This document shows positions 28,202-38,100 of a DNA stretch of 64,000 bases, piece after piece. A program made the position numbers and the translations under genes. Source of the stretch: an endosymbiont of Galathealinum brachiosum (lineage in GTDB: Bacteria > Pseudomonadota > Gammaproteobacteria > SZUA-229); the NCBI GenBank assembly GCA_003349885.1, contig QFXC01000007.1:581125-645124 (forward strand), read 5' to 3'. Every line of letters starts with the position of its first letter. Within the stretch, counting starts at the first letter, position 1. The notes under the pieces are model-generated. The model did no database searches. It was not told where the DNA came from and saw nothing but the letters and a program-made list of their open reading frames with translations.

Positions 28202-29389
28202 TTAACTAGTCGCGTTCATCATAGAATTCAGTTGATCAGCCATTTCACTCAGGTTATTACTTTTCTCCTGCAGCGTTTCCATTTGAGCCGTTGCAACCTG
28301 TGAAGTTGCCTGAATAACGGCGAGACTGTTATTTGCTAACTCAGCTGAATCTTCTGTATTTTGAGATGAGTTTTCCAGACCATTTGAAATTGCAGACACT
28401 TCTTTAAGATAACCCACAAGATCTGAATATGAAATTGTAACGCCTTCCATTAAACCATCTGAATTATCAGCCTGCTCAACACTCGTATTAATAACCTTGA
28501 TTGCATCTTCTACATGTCTCAATAATATATTAATAATCTCATTTATCTTTTGTGCTGATGACTGTGTCTGGCTTGCTAATGATCGTACTTCATCAGCAAC
28601 AACAGCAAAGCCACGACCTTGCTCACCAGCTCGAGCAGCTTCTATCGCTGCGTTTAATGCCAGTAAATTTGTTTGTTCTGCAACACCCGTGATTACATCG
28701 ATAATACTGCCTATTGATTTACTATCCTCACCGAGTTTTTTAATAATTTCACCCGCTTCATTAACTGACTCTGCAAGCATCATTACCCCTGTAATTGCCT
28801 GAGTCATAACTTCTTTACCGCTTTCACCTTCTTTTTCTGACTTATTTGCGATGTCAAAAGTATTAACTGCAGCCTCCCTCGCCTGCGATATAGCTGACAA
28901 CAGATTTTCTATAGTATTTTGTACCTGAGAAGTATTAGAGGTTTGTTGCTGCATTCCATCAACAATTATATTTGAAACTCGATTCATTTCCTGAGTATTT
29001 TCTGTTAACTGTACAACCAGATCATTAACTATTTTCTGTTGATGATTTAGCTGAGTCAGCTTTACATTAAAATCATTTACAAACACAACAATAGCTTTAC
29101 TACTTAAAGGTGTAATTAATTCTGTTTCATCAATTTCCATATGTGTATATTTTTCTAAAATATTAGTTGCTTGAACAAACACACTATCCTTAGCACGACT
29201 AACTATAATGACTGTTAAAAAAGGTAATAAAACAGCTATGGATGCTATCAATGCAACTAACATTAACTGTGACACTGAAAGTTTAGTCGCAACAATATTC
29301 AACATAAAAATTATTAGTAATAAGCTAAAAACACCTATACCGGTAATAAAACTATTCATACTTAATAACTTTATTATCTTATTATTCAT
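28202..29389 (-). CDS. Methyl-accepting chemotaxis protein without periplasmic sensor
   Basis: A 395-residue chemoreceptor. Two closely spaced membrane helices (about residues 14-34 and 40-62) leave almost no periplasmic loop, so any signal must be sensed in the membrane or cytoplasm. The signalling tip is intact: [20 protein letters not shown] then [15 protein letters not shown]. Heptad coiled coil covers about residues 100-390. No C-terminal CheR/CheB tethering pentapeptide is present. The next genes on the same strand are a transporter, a double receiver and a cyclase-like protein. No che genes are in the window. Confidence 0.93.
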   Translation of the reverse strand: MNNKIIKLLSMNSFITGIGVFSLLLIIFMLNIVATKLSVSQLMLVALIASIAVLLPFLTVIIVSRAKDSVFVQATNILEKYTHMEIDETELITPLSSKAIVVFVNDFNVKLTQLNHQQKIVNDLVVQLTENTQEMNRVSNIIVDGMQQQTSNTSQVQNTIENLLSAISQAREAAVNTFDIANKSEKEGESGKEVMTQAITGVMMLAESVNEAGEIIKKLGEDSKSIGSIIDVITGVAEQTNLLALNAAIEAARAGEQGRGFAVVADEVRSLASQTQSSAQKINEIINILLRHVEDAIKVINTSVEQADNSDGLMEGVTISYSDLVGYLKEVSAISNGLENSSQNTEDSAELANNSLAVIQATSQVATAQMETLQEKSNNLSEMADQLNSMMNATS

Positions 29390-29889
29390 TTTTTATTAAC
29401 CTGTTAAAAATTTATCTATAATTACAACACATCCTTTCTATCAACCTAACGTTCTCATCCTGGCTACATTTCAACACAAAAACATTCTAATGATCGCCCA
29501 TCAAAATAGAAAATTAGTTTCCCTTTTTTAATACCTACCCTTGCAGGCACTATATTGCGAAACTTTTAATCTCTCGACATTCGCTAACTGTGACTTCAGA
29601 GAAACTATTATTTACACAATAATCCATAATATTTCACCTCATCTCAACGCTATGACACTTCTCTTAATAGGCACTGGTTTTACAGTGACAGCATGATCAA
29701 TTGATATAAACCACTGATAATCTCATGCTAATCAACAATAGCAATAACACATTCATATTTCACATAAATGAGTATTTTAGAGCCAAAACTGCCAAATATT
29801 CACATCCCAGATGGCGTCATAACAAATAATTCTGTATAACTGTTAAATATAGTATATAAATAAGGTTTCTAAAGAAATTTACTGCAAAA
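29390..29889. other. 500-bp divergent intergenic region, no gene seen
   Basis: This gap separates the chemoreceptor (minus) from the unknown gene at 29890 (plus). No open frame with a convincing ribosome-binding site is seen. A short inverted repeat, AGCATGA near 29690 and TCATGCT near 29723, is the only structure noted. A+T-rich sequence (TATAGTATATAAATAAGG) just before 29890 could include a promoter for that gene. Confidence 0.4.
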
Positions 29890-30513
29890 ATGAATAGAAC
29901 TTTTTTAATTTTTCTAATGATAGGCACGGCAATGATGATTGCCGTTATTGGACAGCATGAGCCCACAGCTCAACTGGACACAATGCCCTGGGAAGTAGAT
30001 AAGCTTAAGAATGGCTCATTACGCGTATTTGGCATAACACTCGGTAAGACCAGTATTCAGGATGCCAATCAGATATTTGCCAGTTTTGCAGAAACTCGAC
30101 TTCAAATCACTACAGATTCTAACGATTATAAAACTTATCAATTAATCGCAAACTACAATGAATTAATCATTGGCGGGTTGATCACTAAAATAACCTTAAC
30201 TTACCAGCTTAATCAGGACGAACTCGAAGAAATAGCTAATTCAGTTAAAAATATCTCGAATACTCAGAGAATTCAGTTTCACCCAATTGATAATAAAACT
30301 GAAATGCGCTATTTAAACACTGCAATTTCAACTATTACTTATATTCCCTCAGTCGATTATGGGCTAGACACCATACGCCAGAATTTTGGCATGGCAACTG
30401 AAGAAAAGCCGTTAGATGAAGATGCGCAACTCTGGATTTATCCCGAGATGGGACTGCATATTCACATATACAAGAATAAGCTCGATCGTTTTGTGTATGC
30501 GCCTCTAAAATAA
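29890..30513 (+). CDS. Membrane-anchored or exported protein of unknown function
   Basis: A 207-residue protein with one N-terminal hydrophobic helix (FLIFLMIGTAMMIAVIG, residues 5-21) and no clear cleavage site or lipobox, so it is probably anchored in the inner membrane facing the periplasm. The soluble part alternates strands and helices (GSLRVFGITLGKTSIQDANQIF, GLITKITLTYQLNQDEL, AISTITYIPSVDYGLD, LWIYPEMGLHIHIY). I do not recognise the family. It is a single gene. Confidence 0.65.
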   Translation: MNRTFLIFLMIGTAMMIAVIGQHEPTAQLDTMPWEVDKLKNGSLRVFGITLGKTSIQDANQIFASFAETRLQITTDSNDYKTYQLIANYNELIIGGLITKITLTYQLNQDELEEIANSVKNISNTQRIQFHPIDNKTEMRYLNTAISTITYIPSVDYGLDTIRQNFGMATEEKPLDEDAQLWIYPEMGLHIHIYKNKLDRFVYAPLK

Positions 30514-30634
30514 ACAATCATTTTAATGCACTCTGGTTCTACACAAAATGATACTGCAAAAAGATTAACTTACAGTTTTAACTGAACCATTAATTAATAA
30601 CCCAACAAATTTTCCATTATTTATCACCAGTGTT

Positions 30635-32230
30635 TTATATCTCATACACACCGTGTTCACGAGTAGCCAGAAATTTAACTTCCGGATATCGCTCTTGCGT
30701 CATATCTAAATTTACACGTGTTGGAGCTATGTATACCAGATCACCTGCATGATCTAATGCCAAATTTGAAGCTGCTTTATCTTTGAATTTAGTCATGATT
30801 TTTTCATCTTCACAAACAACCCATCGTGCCGTCGTTACATTGACATGCTCAAAGGTACAATCAACGTTATATTCATGCTGCAGTCTGTGAGCAACCACAT
30901 CAAACTGTAATATACCTACCGCACCGAGAATCAGGTCATTATTATTTAAAGGCCGATAAAGCTGAGTTGCACCTTCTTCACAAAGCTGTATTAAGCCTTT
31001 TTGCAATGCTTTCATTTTTAACGGATCACGTAATTGTGCACGACGAAATAATTCGGGGGCGAAATTTGGAATGCCTGCAAACTGCAAATCTTCACCATTT
31101 GTAAATGTATCACCTATTCGTATCGTGCCATGATTATGTATCCCTATTATATCCCCTGCATAGGCTACATCTGTATGACCTCGATCGGAGGCCATAAACG
31201 TCATCGCATCATTCAGCTTTATATCTTTTTGTATACGGACATGTTTCGTCTTCATACCTTTTTCAAACTTACCAGAACAGACACGCATAAAAGCAATACG
31301 GTCCCGATGCTGTGGATCCATATTAGCCTGAATTTTAAATACAAAACCGGTAAATTTCTCTTCAGTTGACTCGATAAATCGTGCACCTGCATCACGACCT
31401 CTTGGTTGTGGTGCAAACTCATCAAGTGAATCAAGTAACTCTTTTATACCAAAATTATTAATCGCAGACCCAAAAAACACCGGTGTTAATTTACCTTCAC
31501 GATACGCACCCAGATCAAACTCGTGACTCGCGCCTTTAACCAGCTCAATCTCATCACGCAACTCTGCCGCAAGTTCTCCTAATTTTTCATCCAGCTCCGG
31601 GTTATCCAGACCCTGTATTGTCTCACCTTCCAGAATTTTACCGCCATGAGTAGCACTAAATAAATGAACACAATCATTGTATAAATGAAATACACCTTTA
31701 AAACCTTTCCCCATACCAATTGGCCAGGTCATCGGTGCGCATTTAATATCTAATATATTCTCTACATCATCAAGCAGATCAATCGGGTCACGCGCCTCTC
31801 GGTCCATTTTATTTACAAACGTCAATATAGGTGTATCTCTCAATCGACATACATCCATTAACTTAATCGTACGTTCCTCAACCCCTTTAGCCGCATCAAT
31901 TACCATTAACGCTGAATCAACAGCAGTAAGGGTTCGATAGGTGTCTTCAGAGAAGTCAGCATGTCCAGGCGTATCTAACAGATTAATTATGCAATCATTA
32001 TATGGAAACTGCATAACTGATGAAGTAACCGAAATACCCCTTTGTTTCTCAAGCTCCATCCAGTCAGATGTTGCATGACGCGCGGCCTTGCGACCTTTAA
32101 CCGTACCCGCAGTCTGTATTGCACCACTAAATAGTAGTAATTTTTCGGTTAAAGTTGTTTTACCCGCATCTGGGTGAGAAACAATCGCAAAGGTACGACG
32201 GCGCTGCATTTGTTCGAGTAATTCAGACAT
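30635..32230 (-). CDS. prfC: Peptide chain release factor 3
   Basis: RF3 is the translational GTPase that recycles RF1 and RF2 from the ribosome after termination. The 531-residue protein has G1 [15 protein letters not shown]2/switch I with [14 protein letters not shown]3 DTPGHADF, G4 NKMD and G5 SAINNFG-region sequence. [19 protein letters not shown] starts domain [15 protein letters not shown] is an RF3 signature that separates it from EF-G. Confidence 0.97.
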   Translation of the reverse strand: MSELLEQMQRRRTFAIVSHPDAGKTTLTEKLLLFSGAIQTAGTVKGRKAARHATSDWMELEKQRGISVTSSVMQFPYNDCIINLLDTPGHADFSEDTYRTLTAVDSALMVIDAAKGVEERTIKLMDVCRLRDTPILTFVNKMDREARDPIDLLDDVENILDIKCAPMTWPIGMGKGFKGVFHLYNDCVHLFSATHGGKILEGETIQGLDNPELDEKLGELAAELRDEIELVKGASHEFDLGAYREGKLTPVFFGSAINNFGIKELLDSLDEFAPQPRGRDAGARFIESTEEKFTGFVFKIQANMDPQHRDRIAFMRVCSGKFEKGMKTKHVRIQKDIKLNDAMTFMASDRGHTDVAYAGDIIGIHNHGTIRIGDTFTNGEDLQFAGIPNFAPELFRRAQLRDPLKMKALQKGLIQLCEEGATQLYRPLNNNDLILGAVGILQFDVVAHRLQHEYNVDCTFEHVNVTTARWVVCEDEKIMTKFKDKAASNLALDHAGDLVYIAPTRVNLDMTQERYPEVKFLATREHGVYEI

Positions 32231-32367
32231 AGACGGTGTCAGTTAAGGCTATAAATTAGGGAATGAGATTATACAATATTTGAGAGCATAAGAGAAAACG
32301 CTAAAATCGTTATGAAATCCGCACCGTACTAAAATACCTCTGGTCTTCATACTTCAGAAAAACATGA

Positions 32368-32396
32368 ATATCGGGCTAACTGTTTTTACCCGATAT
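32368..32396 (-). terminator. Intrinsic terminator of the FadL-type porin gene
   Basis: A perfect 8-bp stem ATATCGGG/CCCGATAT with a 13-nt loop. On the minus strand it is followed within a few bases by a T5 run. Confidence 0.6.
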
Positions 32397-32414
32397 CCAT
32401 ATCAAACAATCAAC

Positions 32415-33713
32415 TTAGAACTGATATTTAATGCCTGCTGTTATTGCAATCTGGTCATTCGTTACAGTCAGATCTCCCAGACCAGTCGTTGTTGCTGAGA
32501 CTGTCACATCCTGACTCGTGGCAAAAGTGAAAGCCATATCGAGTAATACATGTTTTGAGAATGTATAACCAAATCCGGCCGTAAAATGTTGCTCTGTAAT
32601 TGCAGGAAACATTATGTGATTAAAGGTGTTCAATACATCACCATTTGTAGGTGCAGACGGTGCGGCAAAGACAGGCGTTGTATCTACACTATTTTCAATC
32701 GGATTTTTACCGTAGTTATAACCAAATCTGAGGGCCAGCCTGTCAATTATATACTCTACACCTAACGCATATACTGTTTGATTCTCCCAGCCAAAATCTT
32801 TGTAACCTTCAGCCTCTCCCCATTTAATGCTTTTAACATCAAAAGTGACAGACATCAGATCATTGCTATTCCAGTCAATACCGAAACCAATATGAGCTGG
32901 TTGTTCAAGATCATCAGAAAAATTAGGTAATGCCCCTGGCGTGCCGTAACCAAAAGCACTCGCAGCATTACTAATCTGATGGTCATACGTCATACCAATA
33001 GCCGACTCATAAACCAGACCCAGCGTTATGCCCGCATCCGGTATTTCATATGCAAAACCCAGATCATAACCCATACCAAAATCATATGACGACCCCTGAC
33101 CAACCTGTTTGGTATTTGGTGTATTAAAAGCCCCGAACTGATCCGTATTTGACGTAGTAAATGCCAGATCCAGCGCACCATACTGCATCACCGGAGCAAA
33201 ACCGATAGACCAGTTATCCTGCCCATAAGCAACAGGAACAGCAAACTTTAACAATAACAAATTTGAACGCATTCCATAAAGACCTACCTGACCTGTTGTA
33301 GGGTCTAGCATTGGCGCACTGTCACGCCAGTCGGTACCCATACCTGCCGAACCAAACATGCCAACCCCAATAACCCAGCCATCACCGAGTGTATGAGCAA
33401 TCGCAACTTCAGGAATCATATTCTCTTTAGCATCACTGACTGCAGTCATGTCCTGAGGGCTTCCATTTTTTGTAACTTCAACATCCGGTGCAAAAAAAGT
33501 TCCTCCAAACATAACTTCCAGGCCTTCCTGTTTTGCCAGAATTGCAGGGTTTTTCAATGCTGATTCAGCTCCTGCAAAATGCGCAATCCCTGTGCCTCCC
33601 ATAGCACGAGAAATGGCACCAAGACCAATAAGAGAGTCACCATTCGTTGCAACAACATTATTCGAAAAGACAGTTGTCACAACCGTACAAGCAGCTAATA
33701 TTTTATTATTCAT
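32415..33713 (-). CDS. FadL/OmpP1/TodX family outer-membrane channel
   Basis: A 432-residue outer-membrane barrel of the FadL family, which admits hydrophobic compounds such as long-chain fatty acids. The signal peptide ends near VVATNG. The mature start NGDSLIGLGAISRAMGGTGIAHFAGAESALKNPAIL matches the family hatch domain with the conserved NPA. The C-terminus GIKYQF ends in Phe. It is a single gene with its own terminator. A second, less similar FadL-type gene lies at 44226. The actual substrate is unknown. Confidence 0.88.
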   Translation of the reverse strand: MNNKILAACTVVTTVFSNNVVATNGDSLIGLGAISRAMGGTGIAHFAGAESALKNPAILAKQEGLEVMFGGTFFAPDVEVTKNGSPQDMTAVSDAKENMIPEVAIAHTLGDGWVIGVGMFGSAGMGTDWRDSAPMLDPTTGQVGLYGMRSNLLLLKFAVPVAYGQDNWSIGFAPVMQYGALDLAFTTSNTDQFGAFNTPNTKQVGQGSSYDFGMGYDLGFAYEIPDAGITLGLVYESAIGMTYDHQISNAASAFGYGTPGALPNFSDDLEQPAHIGFGIDWNSNDLMSVTFDVKSIKWGEAEGYKDFGWENQTVYALGVEYIIDRLALRFGYNYGKNPIENSVDTTPVFAAPSAPTNGDVLNTFNHIMFPAITEQHFTAGFGYTFSKHVLLDMAFTFATSQDVTVSATTTGLGDLTVTNDQIAITAGIKYQF

Positions 33714-33861
33714 AAGTATTTACCAGAAATTTTATAAGGGATATAAATGCTACATCACAGCATTTACTCGAGTAATTCAATATCGAGTGTGAATTAACTC
33801 AGACTAACGTAGAAGCGTGATTATACAATAAACAGGACAATAAAAGAAAAGGAAATGCTTT

Positions 33862-34962
33862 TTACCATTTCGTATTGTAGGTAATTCTAGCCGCCCCCGG
33901 CTGCTGCATTGGGGAATTAAGCAATTGACAGGCCCCCACATCCAACTGCTCATACCATTGCCGATAATGTAATAACGGGGTTGGATTCATGATGCAGCTT
34001 TGCGCATTAAACGGGTGGGCATAGTGAAATAGTAAATGCCCTAATTCGTGGGTTACGGTTGCCGCTGTATAGTCAATTATCTGCTGTTCAGAATATGTTT
34101 CATCTTCACGCAACATAGCCAGAAGCTCATTATTATTCATCATTTGAAATGCACTAACAAAAACAAAACCACCTAATAACCCCAGTTTACTGTATGTTGT
34201 ATTTCCTCCATTTATACCACCACGTAAACAGGTATGCACAGGCATCCCGTTTTCTTCAATACTAGCAACCAACTGATTAGTAATAATCACATCATAAGGT
34301 AATTTCCCATAACCCAGGGCATCCCAGTAAATCCATTGATTATATGAAGAACCATCTAAAACTGGCTTTCCATCATTTGCCAGTTGCTGCATCCAGAACT
34401 GATGTCGATGTATTAATGTTTTTGATAATTCAGCTGTTAACCCATCAAGGTTTTTAATTTCTTTTTTCTCTATTAAATAAGGGCCTGCATAATCAATTTG
34501 CGATTGCTCAGAACTGGCACTATTCTGTATTTGTAATGATATTGAATTCCTAATTTTATTAAATGAATCCAGCTCATTCTTTTTATCATCAATAAAAATT
34601 ATTTTTTCTGACTGATTTTTTTTTGCTACATATGGCAAAACATCAAATAACGTCTGAACACTTAAATCAGCTTTACGCTCGAATTTAACTTCAGCAAATA
34701 AATGCTGCGACACCAACTCAGTTGTTCTATCGAGAATTTTATTTATCTGTGAGTCTGTCAATGATTTAAAACGGGGATTCTCCACATACACTGCTCGCAA
34801 AACTGTTGGCGATTGCAATTCAGGCAAGGGCATAACCTGCCAGTGTTCCGGCACTTCCTGATAATAAAAATAATTAGTTACACGCAACCAACCGAAATAT
34901 GCCGCCATGACTAAAACTAAAGCCACTCCTGTATACAGCATTTTCTGTTGGGCAATTTTCAT
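33862..34962 (-). CDS. Membrane-anchored zinc metallopeptidase-like protein (metzincin-like)
   Basis: A 366-residue protein with one N-terminal membrane helix (residues 9-26) and a large domain outside. The zinc motif is HELGH at residues 305-309, followed by His313 and His316 and a SCIMNP segment at 322-327 resembling the metzincin Met-turn. The third ligand spacing does not fit the standard HExxHxxGxxH exactly, so assignment to a known subfamily is uncertain. I do not recognise the remaining 300 residues. It overlaps the end of rimI by one base (TGATG), so the two genes are coupled. Confidence 0.65.
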   Translation of the reverse strand: MKIAQQKMLYTGVALVLVMAAYFGWLRVTNYFYYQEVPEHWQVMPLPELQSPTVLRAVYVENPRFKSLTDSQINKILDRTTELVSQHLFAEVKFERKADLSVQTLFDVLPYVAKKNQSEKIIFIDDKKNELDSFNKIRNSISLQIQNSASSEQSQIDYAGPYLIEKKEIKNLDGLTAELSKTLIHRHQFWMQQLANDGKPVLDGSSYNQWIYWDALGYGKLPYDVIITNQLVASIEENGMPVHTCLRGGINGGNTTYSKLGLLGGFVFVSAFQMMNNNELLAMLREDETYSEQQIIDYTAATVTHELGHLLFHYAHPFNAQSCIMNPTPLLHYRQWYEQLDVGACQLLNSPMQQPGAARITYNTKW

Positions 34963-35447
34963 CAGGGCTCCTCATCCAGATTTAGCTCTTTAGCGTACAC
35001 CAGAGCATCCTCCCTACCATCCTCAGAAGGGTAATAGTTTTTTCTTAAACCGATTCGATTAAAACCTTCCTGATCATATAATTTTTGAGCAATCAGATTA
35101 GACTCTCTCACTTCCAGAAATATGGAATTACCCTGCCTTTCTGCTGCTAATTGCATTAATTTATACAACATTCGCTTACCCAGTCCTTTACCCTGAGCAT
35201 CAGGTGATACGCATAAATTTAAAATGTGCGCTTCATTTACGGCTACCGATACCAGGCCATATGCTAATAATTCATCATCCTCATAATAAACCCAGCAGTT
35301 ATAACCTACTCGCATACAGTCATTAAATATACCCACAGTCCAGGGATGCGTATAAACCTTATTTTCTATTTCCATAATCGCAGGTATATCATCCGCCATC
35401 ATTTCTCGAAAACCATTCACCAGATCTATTTCAGGGTTTACTGCCAT
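34962..35447 (-). CDS. rimI: Ribosomal-protein S18 alanine N-acetyltransferase
   Basis: RimI is a GNAT acetyltransferase that modifies the N-terminus of ribosomal protein S18. The 161 residues show the YTHPWTVGIFNDC substrate segment, the acetyl-CoA loop VSPDAQGKGLGKRML, and the catalytic region with FLEVRESNLIAQKLYDQEGF and NYYPSEDGREDAL. All are family hallmarks. It follows a uracil-DNA-glycosylase-like gene on the same strand and is coupled to the metallopeptidase-like gene downstream. Confidence 0.93.
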   Translation of the reverse strand: MAVNPEIDLVNGFREMMADDIPAIMEIENKVYTHPWTVGIFNDCMRVGYNCWVYYEDDELLAYGLVSVAVNEAHILNLCVSPDAQGKGLGKRMLYKLMQLAAERQGNSIFLEVRESNLIAQKLYDQEGFNRIGLRKNYYPSEDGREDALVYAKELNLDEEP

Positions 35448-35611
35448 ATTTATTTATTTTTTGAATTTATAATTATATTATATTCTTAATTTATAGTATG
35501 AACACTCTGACTATAACCTCGCATTACCTGGTCAGAATAAAACATATGATTTTACAGATTCCAGCACACCTTCTATCATGGATATAAAATAGTCATACAA
35601 GATTGAACTGC

Positions 35612-36436
35612 TCAGTTATTAAGATGCTTACTTATTTGTAGCAGATCTGCCCACACTTTGCGCTTGTTTTCCGACGAATTAAACAGCTCTTGCGGATGAT
35701 ATGAAGCGTAGACAGGCACACCTAAATGCTTATGGTGACGTAAACGTAAATCAGTAAGTGACTTTTGACTCACCAATAACTGCTGACTCGCCAGCTCTCC
35801 TAAAATCATAATTACATCTGGCTGGACAAGCTTAATCTGAGCTGACAGATGATCATCACAGCAAATCATCTCAGATGTCTGAGGCACCCGCTGCTCAGGT
35901 GGACGACATTTAACTAAACTAGTGATGTAAATTGAAGACAGGGAGTAACCAATAGTTTGTAACATTGCCTGAAGCATTTTTTTATTTTCAATATTTAATA
36001 ATGCATTTTCATCATTAATATCTTTCACCGGTGCATCTATAACAATAAACAGTTCCGCATTAACATTCCCTTGTCCTGTAATTGCCTGTTTGCGCACGGT
36101 ATGTAATTCACACATTTCACATGCTTCTATTCTAGATGTAACCACACCCAGGCCGTTATTCGTTTTCTCAGAGGGTGGTTTTGTTTCGTTTATAACATGA
36201 GTTGAATCAACAGACCGGGGAGCTGAAACAGAATTAACATCTACCCGATTTAATGACTGGATGACTTCAGACTGCTCATCCTGTTTTATAACCGTTTCAG
36301 CTTGCGGGACAACAAGTGATGGATCAAACCAGGTTTGTATACCCATAGAATTAAGATACTGGCAACGTAAACTTTCCGATAACACACCTGTAACCGGAGA
36401 AGAGTTTTCTATGTTATCAACATTATCCACAAACAT
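35612..36436 (-). CDS. Divergent family 4-type uracil-DNA glycosylase-like protein
   Basis: A 274-residue protein. Residues 1-100 are a low-complexity polar linker. The rest resembles iron-sulfur uracil-DNA glycosylases: cysteines at CEMC (106, 109), KCRPPEQRVPQ (177) and ICC (192/193) are placed as for a 4Fe-4S cluster, and YHPQELF (~246) replaces motif HPS. The catalytic motif GEAPGxxED is replaced by IDAPVKDIND (133-142), so glycosylase activity is doubtful. The polar linker before the domain occurs in gammaproteobacterial homologues often annotated as DNA polymerase-related. It lies upstream of rimI. Confidence 0.7.
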   Translation of the reverse strand: MFVDNVDNIENSSPVTGVLSESLRCQYLNSMGIQTWFDPSLVVPQAETVIKQDEQSEVIQSLNRVDVNSVSAPRSVDSTHVINETKPPSEKTNNGLGVVTSRIEACEMCELHTVRKQAITGQGNVNAELFIVIDAPVKDINDENALLNIENKKMLQAMLQTIGYSLSSIYITSLVKCRPPEQRVPQTSEMICCDDHLSAQIKLVQPDVIMILGELASQQLLVSQKSLTDLRLRHHKHLGVPVYASYHPQELFNSSENKRKVWADLLQISKHLNN

Positions 36437-36489
36437 TAAAACCTGTATTTTTTATTCGTATTTTAAGAAAGCAGATCAATATAAATAAA

Positions 36490-36535
36490 AATGCATCTGT
36501 CATTTTTCGGTATCACTCAGAATGACAGATGCATT
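36490..36535 (-). terminator. Strong leuA terminator
   Basis: A 15-bp perfect stem (36490-36504 with 36521-36535, core TGCATCTGTCATT) with a 16-nt loop. On the minus strand it is followed by TTTATTTAT after leuA. Confidence 0.88.
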
Positions 36536-36540
36536 ACTTA

Positions 36541-38094
36541 TTAAACATCACCCATTTGTGGATGTGCACGATCAGCATCTGGCACCATTATTCTATTCAA
36601 CGCATTGATATATGCTTTGGCTGAAGCAATAACTATATCTGTATCAGCGCCCTGCCCGTTGACAACCTTATCATCTTTAGAGAGCCGAACAGATACTTCA
36701 CCCTGCGAATCAGTACCACTGGTAATATTATTTACAGAATACAGTTTCAATTCTGCATTACTGTGTGCAATTTTTTCAATCGCTTTAAATGCGGCATCAA
36801 CCGGACCACTACCATACTCACTAGCAGATGATTCTTTTCCATCTACTTGAACCACTACATTTGCATGAGGTGTTTCACCGGTTTCAGAACACACTTGCAA
36901 ACTAATTAATTTAAATTGCTCATTAGTCGCACTCCAGTTAGAGTCTGCCATTAATGCACGCAAATCCTCATCAAATATTTCATGCTTTTTATCGGCAAGC
37001 GCTTTAAAACGAGAAAATGCAGCATTTAAATCTTCTTCAGAATCCAGCTCTATATCAAGCTCATTTAAGCGAGTTTTAAATGCATTACGTCCTGAGTGTT
37101 TACCAAGCACTATCTGTGTTTCATTCCAGCCCACGTCTTCAGCACGCATAATTTCATACGTTTCACGACTTTTTAAAATACCGTCCTGATGTATACCCGA
37201 CTCATGCGCAAAAGCATTCGCACCAACAATCGCTTTATTCGGCTGCACAGGAAAACCTGTTACGCTTGAAATCAATTTTGAACAGGACATAATTTGCGTA
37301 GTATCTAACCGGGAGTCACAATCAAACAAATCCTGCCGTGTACGCACAGCCATCACAACTTCTTCTAATGATGCATTACCAGCACGCTCACCCAAACCAT
37401 TAATAGTACACTCTACCTGACGCGCCCCATTTAATACGGCTGATAATGAATTAGCTACCGCAAGACCCAGATCATTATGACAATGCACAGAGAATACTGC
37501 TTTATCAGAATTAGGGATTCTTTCAATTAAATTTTTAATCAAATTACCAAACTGATTGGGTAAGTTATAACCGACCGTATCCGGTATATTGATGGTTGTA
37601 GCACCGGCATCAATGACCGCTTCGATAATACGACACAAAAAATCCAGCTCTGAACGACCCGCATCCTCTGGTGAAAATTCAACATTATCGGTAAATTGAC
37701 GCGAAAGCTTAACCGCATCTACAGCCTGCTTTAAAACATCATCCGGCTGCATACGCAGCTTCATTTCCATATGGATAGGCGATGTAGCTATAAAGGTGTG
37801 AATTCGTGAGGAATTAGCTTTTTTTAATGCTTCACCAGCACGGCTAATATCTCTAGCCAACGCTCTTGCCAGCCCACAAACGGTGCTATCTTTTACCGTT
37901 TCTGCTACCGCTTTTACAGCCTCAAAATCACCTTCAGACGCAATAGGGAAGCCGGCTTCAATAATATCGACATTCATACGTTCAAGCGCTTTAGCGATCT
38001 GCACTTTTTCGTCTTTAGTCATAGACGCGCCCGGGCTTTGCTCACCGTCGCGTAAAGTTGTATCAAATATAATTAATTTTTTTTCATTACTCAT
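36541..38094 (-). CDS. leuA: 2-isopropylmalate synthase
   Basis: LeuA condenses 2-oxoisovalerate with acetyl-CoA, the committed step of leucine synthesis, and is feedback-inhibited by leucine. The ATG at 38094 ([19 protein letters not shown]) is preferred; the frame can extend six codons to a TTG at 38112, but AGGA lies ten bases before the ATG. The TIM barrel shows [15 protein letters not shown] and the metal-binding [12 protein letters not shown]. The C-terminal regulatory domain covers about residues 390-510. The 517-residue length is the long form. It is preceded by a leucine-rich leader peptide (38174-38293). Confidence 0.96.
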   Translation of the reverse strand: MSNEKKLIIFDTTLRDGEQSPGASMTKDEKVQIAKALERMNVDIIEAGFPIASEGDFEAVKAVAETVKDSTVCGLARALARDISRAGEALKKANSSRIHTFIATSPIHMEMKLRMQPDDVLKQAVDAVKLSRQFTDNVEFSPEDAGRSELDFLCRIIEAVIDAGATTINIPDTVGYNLPNQFGNLIKNLIERIPNSDKAVFSVHCHNDLGLAVANSLSAVLNGARQVECTINGLGERAGNASLEEVVMAVRTRQDLFDCDSRLDTTQIMSCSKLISSVTGFPVQPNKAIVGANAFAHESGIHQDGILKSRETYEIMRAEDVGWNETQIVLGKHSGRNAFKTRLNELDIELDSEEDLNAAFSRFKALADKKHEIFDEDLRALMADSNWSATNEQFKLISLQVCSETGETPHANVVVQVDGKESSASEYGSGPVDAAFKAIEKIAHSNAELKLYSVNNITSGTDSQGEVSVRLSKDDKVVNGQGADTDIVIASAKAYINALNRIMVPDADRAHPQMGDV

Positions 38095-38100
38095 GATCTG

